Positions 1-7,979 of a stretch of 18,316 bases of DNA are shown here, one piece after another (position 1 is the stretch's first letter; the number at the start of each line of letters is the position of its first letter). The DNA is from Deltaproteobacteria bacterium (GTDB lineage Bacteria; Desulfobacterota; Binatia; DP-6). Under the pieces are notes generated by a model that did no database searches, was not told the origin of the DNA, and saw nothing but the letters and a program-made list of their open reading frames with translations. The stretch spans positions 1 through 18,316 of the forward strand of contig VBLD01000017.1 of assembly GCA_005879205.1 (NCBI GenBank), in the 5' to 3' direction. A program made the position numbers and the translations under genes.

Positions 1-1
1 C

Positions 2-1612
2 AACGCCGCCAAGACCAGCACCGCGACCTTCACGCAGGCCGGGACGTACACCTTCCGGGTCACGATGGCCGACCAGGACGGCCTCACGGCCACGAGCCAG
101 GTGACCGTCGTCGTGCAGCAGCACGTCAACACCATCACCGTGACCCCGCCCTCGGCGACCGTGTCGCTCGACGGGACATCGAGCTTCACGGCCACGGCGT
201 TCGACCAGTTCGGTCAGGCGTTCACGACCCCGCCGACGTTCGCGTGGACCGCCAGCGGCGGCGGGACGGTCGATGCCGCCGGGAGCTTCCACGCCGGCGG
301 CACCATCGGCTCCTTCGTCGTGACGGCATCCGTCGGCGCGCTCCACGCAACCGCGACCGTGACGGTCAAGGACATGCCGCCGTTCGTCGTGACGCCGCCG
401 ACCGCGTCGCCCAACCCCTCGCGCGGGCCGACCATCACGCTCGACGTGCTCGGCGACGACGACGGCGGCGAGCAGCACGTCCGGTACACGTGGTCCGCCA
501 CCGGACCCGGCACCGTGACCTTCGCACACAACGGCACCAACGCGTCCAAGACAACCACCGCCACCTTCTCGGACCCCGGGGTCTACACCATCACGGTCAG
601 CATGCGCGACGGGTCGGGCAACGCGACCAGGGTCACGCTCGTCGTGACGGTGCAGGAAGGCCTCACCGTGAGCGACGCCAACCTCTACGTGAGCAAGTCG
701 AGGTTTGCGGTCGCCTGGAATCGGCACGCGCACGGGCAGAATCGGGACTCGATCGTCGTCGCGGGATTCATCAACCCGGCCGGCATTCCCGCCTCGCTCG
801 CCGGCACCACGATGGAGGCGACCGTCGGCGGAGATGTCGTCGCTTCGGGAGCGCTGTCCGCGCAGGGAACGTTCCGCGCCTCCTCGGCGACGGGGCCGCG
901 GGTGAGCCTCCGCCTCTCGAGCAAGAGTGGCAAGTACGCGGTCAAGGTGAGCCGCGACGACCTCCGCACGATGCTCGACGTCGACGACGAGAACGGGAGC
1001 CGGCTGCTCGAGGTCCCGGTCACGCTCTTCGTGTCGCGCGCCAGGACCGCCATGGCGGAGAACCGGCTCGAGTTCAGCGTCGCGTCCGGCCGCGGACGTC
1101 GCTCGCGCGGGTCGTGGCGCGGGCCGAAGCAGCGCCTCCTCGACGGCGCCTTCCAGGCGTTGCGGACGAACGTTGCCTGCACGAAGGTCGTCGGTGGCTA
1201 CGTGGCGCAGGTGAGCGGAGTCATCTACCCGATGGGAAGCGGGCCGGTGGTGCCGACGGGTGACATCACCGTGCGGCTCGCGGACGCGCCTCCGGTGGTC
1301 ATCCCGCTCGCCTCGCTCCGGCGCGGCGGCGCGTCGGCGGCGACCTCGACCTGGAAGTACACGGCCAGGACCGCGCCCGTCTCGACCTTCCAGCTGAAGA
1401 ACACCAAGCGGGCGTTCAAGCTGAAGACGGGGCTCATCACGGTCGAGGCGATGGGGCTTCCGCTCGGCCGGGGCGCCGGCACGCGAGGTGACGTGGCGAT
1501 CCGGATCGACATCCCGACCGCCGAGGGGACGATCGTCTTCCGGACGAGCCCGGAGCTCGTCCGCGCGGGCAGCGGCTATCGCTGGCTGCGACCGACGCCG
1601 TTCCTCCGCTAG
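2..1612 (+). CDS. Ig-like/PKD repeat surface or secreted protein, 5' truncated
   Basis: The reading frame is already open at base 2, so the true start lies outside the window and 536 residues are visible. The first ~40 residues are the end of a PKD-type repeat (NAAKTSTATF then GTYTFRVTM). A BIG2-type bacterial Ig domain follows (SLDGTSSFTATAFDQFG ... GGGTVDAAGSF), at about residues 50-123. A second PKD-type repeat (DDDGGEQ ... YTWSATGPG ... NASKTTTATFSDPGVYTITV) reaches about residue 220. The last ~310 residues are beta-rich and Ser/Thr/Gly/Lys/Arg-rich, with two loosely similar modules (about 225-350 and 390-490) that I cannot assign to a family. No membrane anchor or sorting signal is seen at the C-terminus. 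Such repeats normally sit outside the cytoplasm and serve adhesion or structural roles; that role here is inference. It ends in TAG within a CTAG shared with the convergent oxidoreductase gene. Confidence 0.85.
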   Translation, partial: NAAKTSTATFTQAGTYTFRVTMADQDGLTATSQVTVVVQQHVNTITVTPPSATVSLDGTSSFTATAFDQFGQAFTTPPTFAWTASGGGTVDAAGSFHAGGTIGSFVVTASVGALHATATVTVKDMPPFVVTPPTASPNPSRGPTITLDVLGDDDGGEQHVRYTWSATGPGTVTFAHNGTNASKTTTATFSDPGVYTITVSMRDGSGNATRVTLVVTVQEGLTVSDANLYVSKSRFAVAWNRHAHGQNRDSIVVAGFINPAGIPASLAGTTMEATVGGDVVASGALSAQGTFRASSATGPRVSLRLSSKSGKYAVKVSRDDLRTMLDVDDENGSRLLEVPVTLFVSRARTAMAENRLEFSVASGRGRRSRGSWRGPKQRLLDGAFQALRTNVACTKVVGGYVAQVSGVIYPMGSGPVVPTGDITVRLADAPPVVIPLASLRRGGASAATSTWKYTARTAPVSTFQLKNTKRAFKLKTGLITVEAMGLPLGRGAGTRGDVAIRIDIPTAEGTIVFRTSPELVRAGSGYRWLRPTPFLR

Positions 1613-3045
1613 AGCCCGAACGCCTCCAGCAGTCGGAGCCAGAGCTCGCTCATCGTCGGATAGGCGGGCACCGCGTGCCAGAGCCGGCCGAGCGGGACCT
1701 CACCGACGACGGCGATGGTTGCGGCGTGCAGCAGCTCGCCCACCCCCGATCCGACCAGCGTCATCCCGACGATGACGCCGCGGGCTTCGTCGACCACCAT
1801 CCGCGCCCGCCCCGCGTAGTCGTCGCCGTAGAGCGCCGCCCCTGCGACCTGGCCGATCTCGTAGTCGACCACCCGCACCCTCATGCCGCGAGCCCGCGCC
1901 TGCTCCTCGGTCAGCCCGACGGCGGCAACCTCGGGCTCGGTGAAGATCACCTGGGGAACGGCGCCGTGGTCGGCGCTGGCGGCATGGGGCGTCCACGGCG
2001 CCGGGCCGCCGGGCTCCGCTCGCCCCGTGGCGCGGGCCGCGATCGCGTCGCCACCCACGCGCGCCTGGTACTTCCCCATGTGCGTGAGGAGCGCGCGATG
2101 GTTCACGTCGCCCGCCGCGTAGAGCCAGCCGCCGGCCACGGACGTGACGCGCATGTCGTCGTCCACCTCGAGCCAGGACCCGGGCGTCAGGCCGACGGTC
2201 TCGAGCCCGAGGTCCTCGGTTCGAGGGGCGCGTCCCGTTGCCACGAGCACCTCGTCGGCGGTGATCGTCTCCCCGCTCGCCAGAAAGAGACGCACCGCGC
2301 CGGCCGCGTCCCGCTCGACGCGCTCGGCGGTCGTGCCCGTGACCACCCGCACGCCGAGCCGCTCGAGGGCGTCCCTCAGCATCTCGCTCGCGAAGGATTC
2401 GTAGCCCGGGATGAGCCGCTGGGCCCGCTGGATGATGGTGAGCTCTTCGGTCCCGAGCTGGCGCCATGCCGTCGCCATCTCGCAGGCAACCACGCCACCG
2501 CCCAGGATCGCGAGCCGCCGGGGCGCCCGCTTGGCGCTGGTGGCTTCGCGGCTCGTCCACGGGCGCGCTGCCGCGAGTCCCGGAGTCGGAGGGATCGCGG
2601 CACGGCTTCCGGTACATACCGCGACGGCACGACGGGCGGTGAGCTCGACGGTCGTGCCGCCCTCCCCTGTCACCGTCACCCGGCGTTCGCCGGCGAGACG
2701 ACCGTGGCCCCGGAGGAGAGCAATCCCGTTCTTCTCGAGCCACTTCACCTGGCTGGCATCGTCCCACTGGGCAGCGAAGCGGTCGCGTCTCGCCAGCACC
2801 GCCGGGACGTCGAGCGGCCCCGTGCAGGACGCGCGGGCACCCGCGACCGCCCGGGCCTCCGCCAATACCTGCAGCGGGCGGAGCAACGCCTTGCTCGGCA
2901 TGCAGGCCCAGAAGGAGCACTCGCCGCCGACGAGCTCCCGCTCGACCACGACGACGCTGAGACCGCCCCTGGCAGCCCGGTGCGCGAGATTCTCGCCGGT
3001 CGGCCCGGCGCCGATCACGACGACGTCGTACTGTGGGGCGGGCAT
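1609..3045 (-). CDS. FAD-dependent pyridine nucleotide-disulfide oxidoreductase (dihydrolipoamide dehydrogenase/mercuric reductase-like)
   Basis: A 478-residue class I flavoprotein disulfide reductase. The N-terminal FAD-binding motif GAGPTGE is at residues 12-18. The redox disulfide is CSFWAC (Cys43/Cys48), followed by PSK as in dihydrolipoamide dehydrogenase. The NAD(P)-binding motif GGGVVACE lies mid-protein, then the ATGRAPRTEDLG motif, the second FAD motif YAAGDVN, and a C-terminal dimerisation domain. The usual catalytic HxHPTxxE near the C-terminus is replaced by VPAYPTMSE, so the expected base His appears to be Tyr. Genuine lipoamide dehydrogenase activity is therefore doubtful; a quinone, thiol or metal reductase is equally possible. 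ATG at 3045 is preferred over an upstream in-frame GTG at 3066 because it directly precedes the FAD fold; neither start has a strong Shine-Dalgarno. It is divergent from the CoA-transferase gene. Cytoplasmic. Confidence 0.9.
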   Translation of the reverse strand: MPAPQYDVVVIGAGPTGENLAHRAARGGLSVVVVERELVGGECSFWACMPSKALLRPLQVLAEARAVAGARASCTGPLDVPAVLARRDRFAAQWDDASQVKWLEKNGIALLRGHGRLAGERRVTVTGEGGTTVELTARRAVAVCTGSRAAIPPTPGLAAARPWTSREATSAKRAPRRLAILGGGVVACEMATAWRQLGTEELTIIQRAQRLIPGYESFASEMLRDALERLGVRVVTGTTAERVERDAAGAVRLFLASGETITADEVLVATGRAPRTEDLGLETVGLTPGSWLEVDDDMRVTSVAGGWLYAAGDVNHRALLTHMGKYQARVGGDAIAARATGRAEPGGPAPWTPHAASADHGAVPQVIFTEPEVAAVGLTEEQARARGMRVRVVDYEIGQVAGAALYGDDYAGRARMVVDEARGVIVGMTLVGSGVGELLHAATIAVVGEVPLGRLWHAVPAYPTMSELWLRLLEAFGL

Positions 3046-3150
3046 GGCGTCGTCACCACGTAGCACTCCGTCGAGGCCGGGGGCACGACCGGCAAGACGG
3101 GAGGCTGTAGCGTGCGTCGGGCTCGACGGCTAGAGGGAGAGCGGGACGGG

Positions 3151-4440
3151 ATGCCGAAGGGACAGCAGCTCGACCTTGCCGCCGCCGCGGGCCTCGTCCG
3201 ACCGCGCGACGTCCTGCTCTGCGGCTTCGTCGCCGGTCAGCCGGTCGGCTTCCTGGAAGCGCTCGGGGCGCGCCGCGACCTGGAGGACATCGTCCTCTAC
3301 ACGGGCCTGCTGCAGCGGCCGTACGCTCTCGTGCAGAACCCCGCGGTGCGGGTGGTGAGCGGCTTCTTCGGACCCGTCGAACGGATGGCGCGCGCCGCCG
3401 GCGCGCGCGTCAGCTACCTGCCGGCGGATTTCGAGGGCCTCGAGCGACTCGGGCTGCGCTTGAAGCCGCGCGTGGCGCTCGCCGTCACCTCGGCGCCGGA
3501 TCGGGACGGCTGGCTGAGCTTCGGCGTGCAGGCGGGCGCCAGCTACCGGCCCTTTGTCGAGGCCGCCGCCGACCCCGAGCGGCTCGCGATCGCCGAGGTG
3601 AACCCCCGCATGCCGCGCATCGACGGGATTCCCGAGCTCGGCGGCCACCGGGTGCACGTCTCGGAGGTCGATGCCTGGGTCGAGCACGACAGCGAGCTCG
3701 TCACCCTCCCCGAGGAGCAACCGTCGCCGGACGACCGCACGATCGCGGCGCAGGTCTGTGAGCGCATCCTGCCCGGATCGATCCTCCAGTTCGGGATCGG
3801 AGCCGTCCCCGACGAGATCGCGCGCATCCTCGCCGAGCAACCGGGCGGGGCCTTCGGCATCCACACCGAGATGCTCTCGGACGGCGTCATGCGCCTGCAC
3901 GAGGCGGGAAAGGTGACGAACCGCAAACCGCTCTACGATGGCCTCACCGTCGCGACCTTCGCCCTGGGTAGCCAGCGCCTCTACCGCTGGCTCGACGCCA
4001 ACCCGTCGGTTCGCATGCTGCCGGTGACGGAGGTGAACGGGCGCGCGGTGCTCTCGCGCCTGCCGCGCCTCACCAGCGTGAACGGGGCGTTGTCGATCGA
4101 CCTCGCCGGCCAGGTGGCCGCCGACGCGATCGGCGGCCGGCAGTATTCCGGCGCCGGCGGCCACGAGTCGTTCGTGAGCGGCGCCGCCGCCGCGCCCGAG
4201 GGGCGGAGCTTCCTCTGCCTCAGGTCGACGGCCACGGTGGGCGGCAAGCGGGTGTCGACGATCGTACCGGCCTTCGGGGAAGGCACGCGGGTCACCACGC
4301 CTCGGCATCACGTGCAGTACGTCGTGACCGAGCAGGGCGCGGTCGACCTCTCGGTGCTGAGCGACGTCGAACGGCCACGTGCCATGATCGGCCTGGCGCA
4401 TCCGGACTTTCGCGACGCCCTACGGGCGACCGTCGCCTGA
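3151..4440 (+). CDS. Acetyl-CoA hydrolase/transferase family protein (4-hydroxybutyrate CoA-transferase-like)
   Basis: A 429-residue protein with the two-half architecture of the AcetylCoA_hydro family. The N-terminal half carries GLLQRPYALVQNP and VSGFFGPVERM. The C-terminal half carries FGIGAVPDEI, then HTEMLSDGV, whose Glu240 matches in position and context the likely nucleophile of 4-hydroxybutyrate CoA-transferase, and RQYSGAGGHESFVSGA from residue 330. The expected reaction is transfer of CoA from acetyl-CoA or another acyl-CoA to a short-chain carboxylate via a glutamyl-CoA intermediate. The substrate cannot be read from sequence. ATG at 3151 is chosen because the purine-rich AGAGGGAGA lies upstream and family alignment starts just after it; a GTG at 3112 would add 13 residues. 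It stands alone in its orientation, 78 bases before the methyltransferase gene, so co-transcription is possible. Cytoplasmic. Confidence 0.9.
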   Translation: MPKGQQLDLAAAAGLVRPRDVLLCGFVAGQPVGFLEALGARRDLEDIVLYTGLLQRPYALVQNPAVRVVSGFFGPVERMARAAGARVSYLPADFEGLERLGLRLKPRVALAVTSAPDRDGWLSFGVQAGASYRPFVEAAADPERLAIAEVNPRMPRIDGIPELGGHRVHVSEVDAWVEHDSELVTLPEEQPSPDDRTIAAQVCERILPGSILQFGIGAVPDEIARILAEQPGGAFGIHTEMLSDGVMRLHEAGKVTNRKPLYDGLTVATFALGSQRLYRWLDANPSVRMLPVTEVNGRAVLSRLPRLTSVNGALSIDLAGQVAADAIGGRQYSGAGGHESFVSGAAAAPEGRSFLCLRSTATVGGKRVSTIVPAFGEGTRVTTPRHHVQYVVTEQGAVDLSVLSDVERPRAMIGLAHPDFRDALRATVA

Positions 4441-4518
4441 GATCGCGGCTGCTGCATCCTGCGTCGGGGCTGGGCTATAGCTGCCGGCGGCCCTCGGGGC
4501 ACAGGAAGGAGCGCAAGC

Positions 4519-5541
4519 ATGGACACGTCGCTGCCGCCGCCGGTGCGGCTGTATCAGCTCGCCACCGGCCACTATGTCTCCCAGGCGATCTACGTCGCCG
4601 CCACGCTCGGGATTGCCGACCGGCTCGCCACGGGACCGCAGCGCCACGACGACCTCGCGCGGGCCACGGGCGCCCATGCGGCGTCGCTCGGACGGGTGCT
4701 GCGCCTGCTCGCCAGCGCCGGGGTGCTGAACGAAACGGAAGACGGGCGCTTCGAGCTGACGCCGATCGGCGCCTGTCTGCAGAGCGGGCCCGGCTCGTTC
4801 CGGCCCGTGGCGCAGCTGTTCGCGGGGCCCGCGGTGTGGTCGTCGTGGGGCGACCTCCTGCACACCGTCCGCACCGGCGAGACGGCGTGGCACCACCTCC
4901 ACGGTCCGGACCCGTTCGCGTACTTCGCCGACCACCCGGAGGAGGGCGCGATCTTCGACGAGGCGATGGGCGCCTTCACTGCCATGGTCGCCATGGCGGT
5001 GGCCGCCACCTACGACTTCACCCCGTTCCGCACCGTCGTCGACGTGGGCGGCGGCGACGGCGCACTCCTCACCGGGATTCTCGGGCAGAACCCGGCGCTG
5101 CGGGGGACCGTGTTCGACCTCCCGCGCGTGGCCGACGGCGCTCGAAGGCGGATCGCCGCGGCCGGTCTCGGCGATCGCTGCGAATTCGTCGCCGGGGACT
5201 TCTTCCAGGCGGTCCCCGCCGGCGGCGATGCGTACATCCTGAAGCACGTCATCCACGACTGGGACGACCGGCGCGCGCGCGGCATCCTCGAGAACTGCCG
5301 GCGGGCCATGGGGTCGCACGGCAAGCTGCTGATCGTCGAGGGTGTGTACCCGCCGCGCATCGACCAGTCGGCGCCGGGCCGAGGAGCGGCGGCGAACGAC
5401 GTCAACATGATGGTGTGCACCGGCGGCCGCCAGCGGTCGGAGGCCGAGTTCCGGCAGCTCTTCGAGGACGCAGGATTCACCCTGACGCGGATCGTTCCCA
5501 CGCCGGCCATGTCGAGCATCATCGAAGGGGTGCCAGCCTAG
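4519..5541 (+). CDS. SAM-dependent O-methyltransferase (plant COMT/hydroxyindole OMT-type)
   Basis: A 340-residue protein with the classic layout of small-molecule O-methyltransferases. It begins with an N-terminal winged-helix dimerisation domain (about residues 10-100, including SQAIYVAATLGIADRL and RVLRLLASAGVL). A Rossmann methyltransferase domain follows. SAM motif I is DVGGGDG starting at Asp175. The signature LKHVIHDWDD contains His246, the general base in this family, next to the Asp/Trp pair. A FEDAGF element near the C-terminus is also typical. It is expected to methylate a hydroxyl on a small phenolic, polyketide or quinone-like acceptor; the acceptor is unknown. The start ATG at 4519 has AGGAAGGAG upstream. 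No biosynthetic partners adjoin it, so pathway assignment is open. The stop lies in an unusual CTAG tandem. Confidence 0.92.
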   Translation: MDTSLPPPVRLYQLATGHYVSQAIYVAATLGIADRLATGPQRHDDLARATGAHAASLGRVLRLLASAGVLNETEDGRFELTPIGACLQSGPGSFRPVAQLFAGPAVWSSWGDLLHTVRTGETAWHHLHGPDPFAYFADHPEEGAIFDEAMGAFTAMVAMAVAATYDFTPFRTVVDVGGGDGALLTGILGQNPALRGTVFDLPRVADGARRRIAAAGLGDRCEFVAGDFFQAVPAGGDAYILKHVIHDWDDRRARGILENCRRAMGSHGKLLIVEGVYPPRIDQSAPGRGAAANDVNMMVCTGGRQRSEAEFRQLFEDAGFTLTRIVPTPAMSSIIEGVPA

Positions 5542-5549
5542 CTAGCTAG
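5538..5549. repeat. 12-bp CTAG tandem palindrome with stops in all six frames
   Basis: The tract CTAGCTAGCTAG is three CTAG units in a row and is its own reverse complement. It begins one base before the methyltransferase stop codon TAG. TAG triplets fall at 5539, 5543 and 5547, one in each plus frame, and by symmetry one in each minus frame. It sits between two convergent genes. It may be no more than a compact stop cluster; no U-tract follows, so it is not a typical terminator. Confidence 0.6.
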
Positions 5550-5576
5550 CGGGAAGAAGCTGGGAATCCGGTAGCC

Positions 5577-6284
5577 CTACTCGGCCAGGGCTGCGAGCCA
5601 CTCCACCAGCGGTACGGCGCGCTTCGTGTGGGTCACGAGCCAGTCGACGAACGTCCGTCCGACGAGCAACCTGCGCGACGGCTCGGGGAAGGTGACGATG
5701 AGCCCCTTGCGCTTGAGGAGGTCGGCCCGGGGGTGGCCGGGATCGAAGCCGCGCGGCACGCGCTGCAGCGTGTCATGTGACCCCACGGCGAAGCCGCCCC
5801 TCCCGAGCTTCCGGAGGATCGCGACGAGCGCCCCGCCCCGGGCGTCGTCGAGGACCGCTTCACGGAAGCGCGCCAGCTGCTCCGGTTCCATCATGTAGTG
5901 GCCGGCGGCGACGAGCACCTCCGCGGCGCCCAGGTGGACGTAGAGCGCCGCGGGCGCCGAGGGCCCGCGACCCGCGCCGTCGATCGCGACGTAGCCGCCG
6001 ATGTGCGTCTTGTAGGGCGATTTGTCCTTCGAGAAGCGGACGTCGCGGTGGATGCGAAAGACCTTCGGCTCACCGAGTGGATGGCGAGGAAAGAGCGGGT
6101 CGATGCGCTCCCGGACCTCCGCCAGCAGCGCCTTCATCGGCGCCTGCCACCCCTGCTCGTACTCCTGGCGGTGGGCCGCGAACCAGTCGCGGCGCTGATT
6201 GCGGGCGAGCGCACGGAAGAAGCGTCCGTCGCGGTCGGCGAACCCCTCGAAGCGACCGGCTGCTGCCGGTGCGGCCCTCGGCAT
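5577..6284 (-). CDS. DUF2461 family protein
   Basis: A 235-residue protein matching the DUF2461 (TIGR02453) family in length and layout. The N-terminal GRFEGFADRDGRFFRALARN with RDWFAAHRQEYE is followed by the core FRIHRDVRFSKDKSPYKTHIG, the most conserved stretch of the family, and a C-terminal RGFDPGHPRADLLKRKGL. The biochemical function of this widespread cytoplasmic family is not established. ATG at 6284 is chosen because conserved sequence starts shortly after it and GGGG precedes it; the open frame extends to 6575 but that part is low-complexity and overlaps the region upstream of the opposite gene. It is convergent with the methyltransferase and divergent from the secreted hydrolase. 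Confidence 0.9.
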   Translation of the reverse strand: MPRAAPAAAGRFEGFADRDGRFFRALARNQRRDWFAAHRQEYEQGWQAPMKALLAEVRERIDPLFPRHPLGEPKVFRIHRDVRFSKDKSPYKTHIGGYVAIDGAGRGPSAPAALYVHLGAAEVLVAAGHYMMEPEQLARFREAVLDDARGGALVAILRKLGRGGFAVGSHDTLQRVPRGFDPGHPRADLLKRKGLIVTFPEPSRRLLVGRTFVDWLVTHTKRAVPLVEWLAALAE

Positions 6285-6323
6285 GTCGATGCCCCATAAC
6301 GCGGAACGCCGCGTCGCGACAAC

Positions 6324-6338
6324 CGACCGCCGCGGTCG
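6324..6338. promoter_or_regulatory. 15-bp palindrome in divergent intergenic region
   Basis: CGACCGC-C-GCGGTCG is a perfect inverted repeat with 7-bp arms and a single central base. It lies between the divergent DUF2461 and hydrolase genes (6285-6429). A weaker inverted repeat, TTCAG...CTGAA, follows at 6345-6361. Either could be an operator. GC-rich palindromes occur by chance in such DNA, so this is only a candidate. Confidence 0.3.
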
Positions 6339-6429
6339 CACGCATTCAGGTCTGTTCTGAAAACTCCGGGATGTGGTAGCAGTGCGGCCCGTCACGCCGC
6401 GGCCGGCGCCGCGCCCACCAGGGGGTTCG

Positions 6430-7908
6430 ATGTCCCATCTCAATCGTTTGTTGATCGCGGTCGGCCTCGTGTCGTGGTGCCTGACCGCCGACGTCTCGTC
6501 CGCTCCCGTTCCTGCTCCCACGATCGAGGGCCCCGTCACGGGGGGACTCGGGACGCCGTTCATCGCGGCAACCACCTTCGATCTGTCGCAGGTGGGCTAC
6601 GTCGAGGAGGAGTTCTTCATCTCGGGCACGGCGACGGCCTTCACCAATGTCGGCCCGCTCGGCAGCGACGGCCACTGGACGGCGATCCCCGGCGACACGG
6701 CGGCGTACAAGACCCGCATCCTGGTGCACCGGCCGGCGACACCGAGCCGGTTCAACGGCACGGTGATCGTCGAGTGGCTCAACGTGAGCGGCGGGCTCGA
6801 CGCCGCGCCCGACTGGATCGCCGCGCACACCGGCATGATCCACGAAGGGATGGCATGGGTCGGTGTGTCGGCGCAGTTCGTCGGCGTCGAAGGCGGCTCG
6901 GGGCTTCTCGGCCTTCCCCCCCGGCCCCTCAAGACGATCGATCCGGCGCGCTACGGATCCCTGGTCCATCCCGGCGACAGCTTCTCGTACGACATGTTCT
7001 CCCAGGCCGGGCAGGCCCTCCGGCATCCCCCGGGCCCGGATCCGCTCGGCGGGCTCCGGGTGAAGGCGCTGATCGCGGACGGCGAGTCCCAGTCCGCGTT
7101 CCGCATGGTCACCTACATCGACGCCATCCATCCGATCGCGGCGATCTACGACGGGTTCCTCGTGCACAGCCGGGGAGCGGGCGGGCTCCTCGGCGCGCCG
7201 CTCTCCGAGCCACCCGAGCCCGCGATCGGGATCCCGTCGCCCACCCTGATCCGTCTCGACCTCGACGTTCCCGTGCTCACGCTCCAGACCGAGACGGATC
7301 TCCTGCTGCTCCAGTCGCTCGCCGCCCGCCAGGACGACACCGCACGGCTCCGTCTCTGGGAGATCGCCGGCACCGCGCACGCCGACGCCTACACGCTGGT
7401 GTCGGGCGCCACGGACCTCGGCAAGTCGCCGGACGCCGCGGACCTGGTGCTCACGTCGTCGCCGCTCGGCGCCTTCACGTGCGGGCAGCCCATCAACTCG
7501 GGCCCGCAGCACTTCGTGGTGAAGGCGGCGATCCACTGGCTGGACCGCTGGGTCCGGCGCGCCACGCCGCCCCCGAGCGCGCCGCGCCTCGCGATCGACC
7601 CCGGTCCTCCTGCGCATTTCGTGCTCGACGCGCACGGCAACGCCACGGGCGGCATCCGCACGCCCGAGCTCGACGTGCCGATCGCGACCTTCTCGGGCGG
7701 CGGGCAGTCGGGGAGCCTCGCCTGCCTGCTGTTCGGCACCACGCTGCCCTTCGACGCCGCCACGCTGCACGCGCTCTACCCGACGCACCGGGCGTACGTG
7801 TCGGCATTCAACCATGCCACGCTGCGCGCGGTGCGGGCGGGCTTCGTGACGAGGCCGGATGCGAAGCTGATGCGAGCGGCGGCAGCGCGGTCGGACGTCG
7901 GACGGTAG
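6430..7908 (+). CDS. Secreted alpha/beta-hydrolase domain protein (Abhydrolase_10-like)
   Basis: A 492-residue protein. The N-terminus (residues 1-25) is a signal peptide: a basic start, a hydrophobic run LLIAVGLVSWCL, and a likely cleavage near SSA/PV. Export to the periplasm or outside is inferred. The body matches the alpha/beta-hydrolase domain family, with VIVEWLNVSGGLDAAPDW early. The nucleophile elbow GESQSA has Ser220, and GTAHAD has the likely catalytic His317. An acid residue is probably in LQTETDL or nearby. The substrate is unknown; members of this group are annotated as esterases or tannase-like. ATG 6430 is preferred over a GTG at 6373 because the signal peptide begins there and GGGGG lies just upstream. 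It is 71 bases before the DUF5996 gene, same strand. Confidence 0.88.
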   Translation: MSHLNRLLIAVGLVSWCLTADVSSAPVPAPTIEGPVTGGLGTPFIAATTFDLSQVGYVEEEFFISGTATAFTNVGPLGSDGHWTAIPGDTAAYKTRILVHRPATPSRFNGTVIVEWLNVSGGLDAAPDWIAAHTGMIHEGMAWVGVSAQFVGVEGGSGLLGLPPRPLKTIDPARYGSLVHPGDSFSYDMFSQAGQALRHPPGPDPLGGLRVKALIADGESQSAFRMVTYIDAIHPIAAIYDGFLVHSRGAGGLLGAPLSEPPEPAIGIPSPTLIRLDLDVPVLTLQTETDLLLLQSLAARQDDTARLRLWEIAGTAHADAYTLVSGATDLGKSPDAADLVLTSSPLGAFTCGQPINSGPQHFVVKAAIHWLDRWVRRATPPPSAPRLAIDPGPPAHFVLDAHGNATGGIRTPELDVPIATFSGGGQSGSLACLLFGTTLPFDAATLHALYPTHRAYVSAFNHATLRAVRAGFVTRPDAKLMRAAAARSDVGR

Positions 7909-7979
7909 GCGAGCCAGGATGCGCGGCGGGGTGGCCCGAAGGGCGCCGTCGTGATTGACCCGCCGGGCCGGAAGTGGAG

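Noticed and set aside
1..660. Possible DNA-level tandem repeat between the two PKD-type units
   Set aside because: The similarity is protein-domain repetition with a different Ig domain in between; it is diverged at DNA level and not a tandem DNA repeat.
1675..3063. Plus-strand open frame opposite the disulfide oxidoreductase
   Set aside because: The minus-strand product has all flavoprotein motifs; the plus-strand product has none.
3068..3129. Inverted repeat CCGTCGAG...CTCGACGG with a 46-base gap in the divergent region
   Set aside because: Arms are short and far apart and overlap no clear promoter; likely chance in GC-rich DNA, so not listed as an operator.
7931..7970. Short GC-rich stem (GCCC-GAA-GGGC) between the hydrolase and DUF5996 genes
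   Set aside because: Only four base pairs and no U-tract; not enough to call a terminator.
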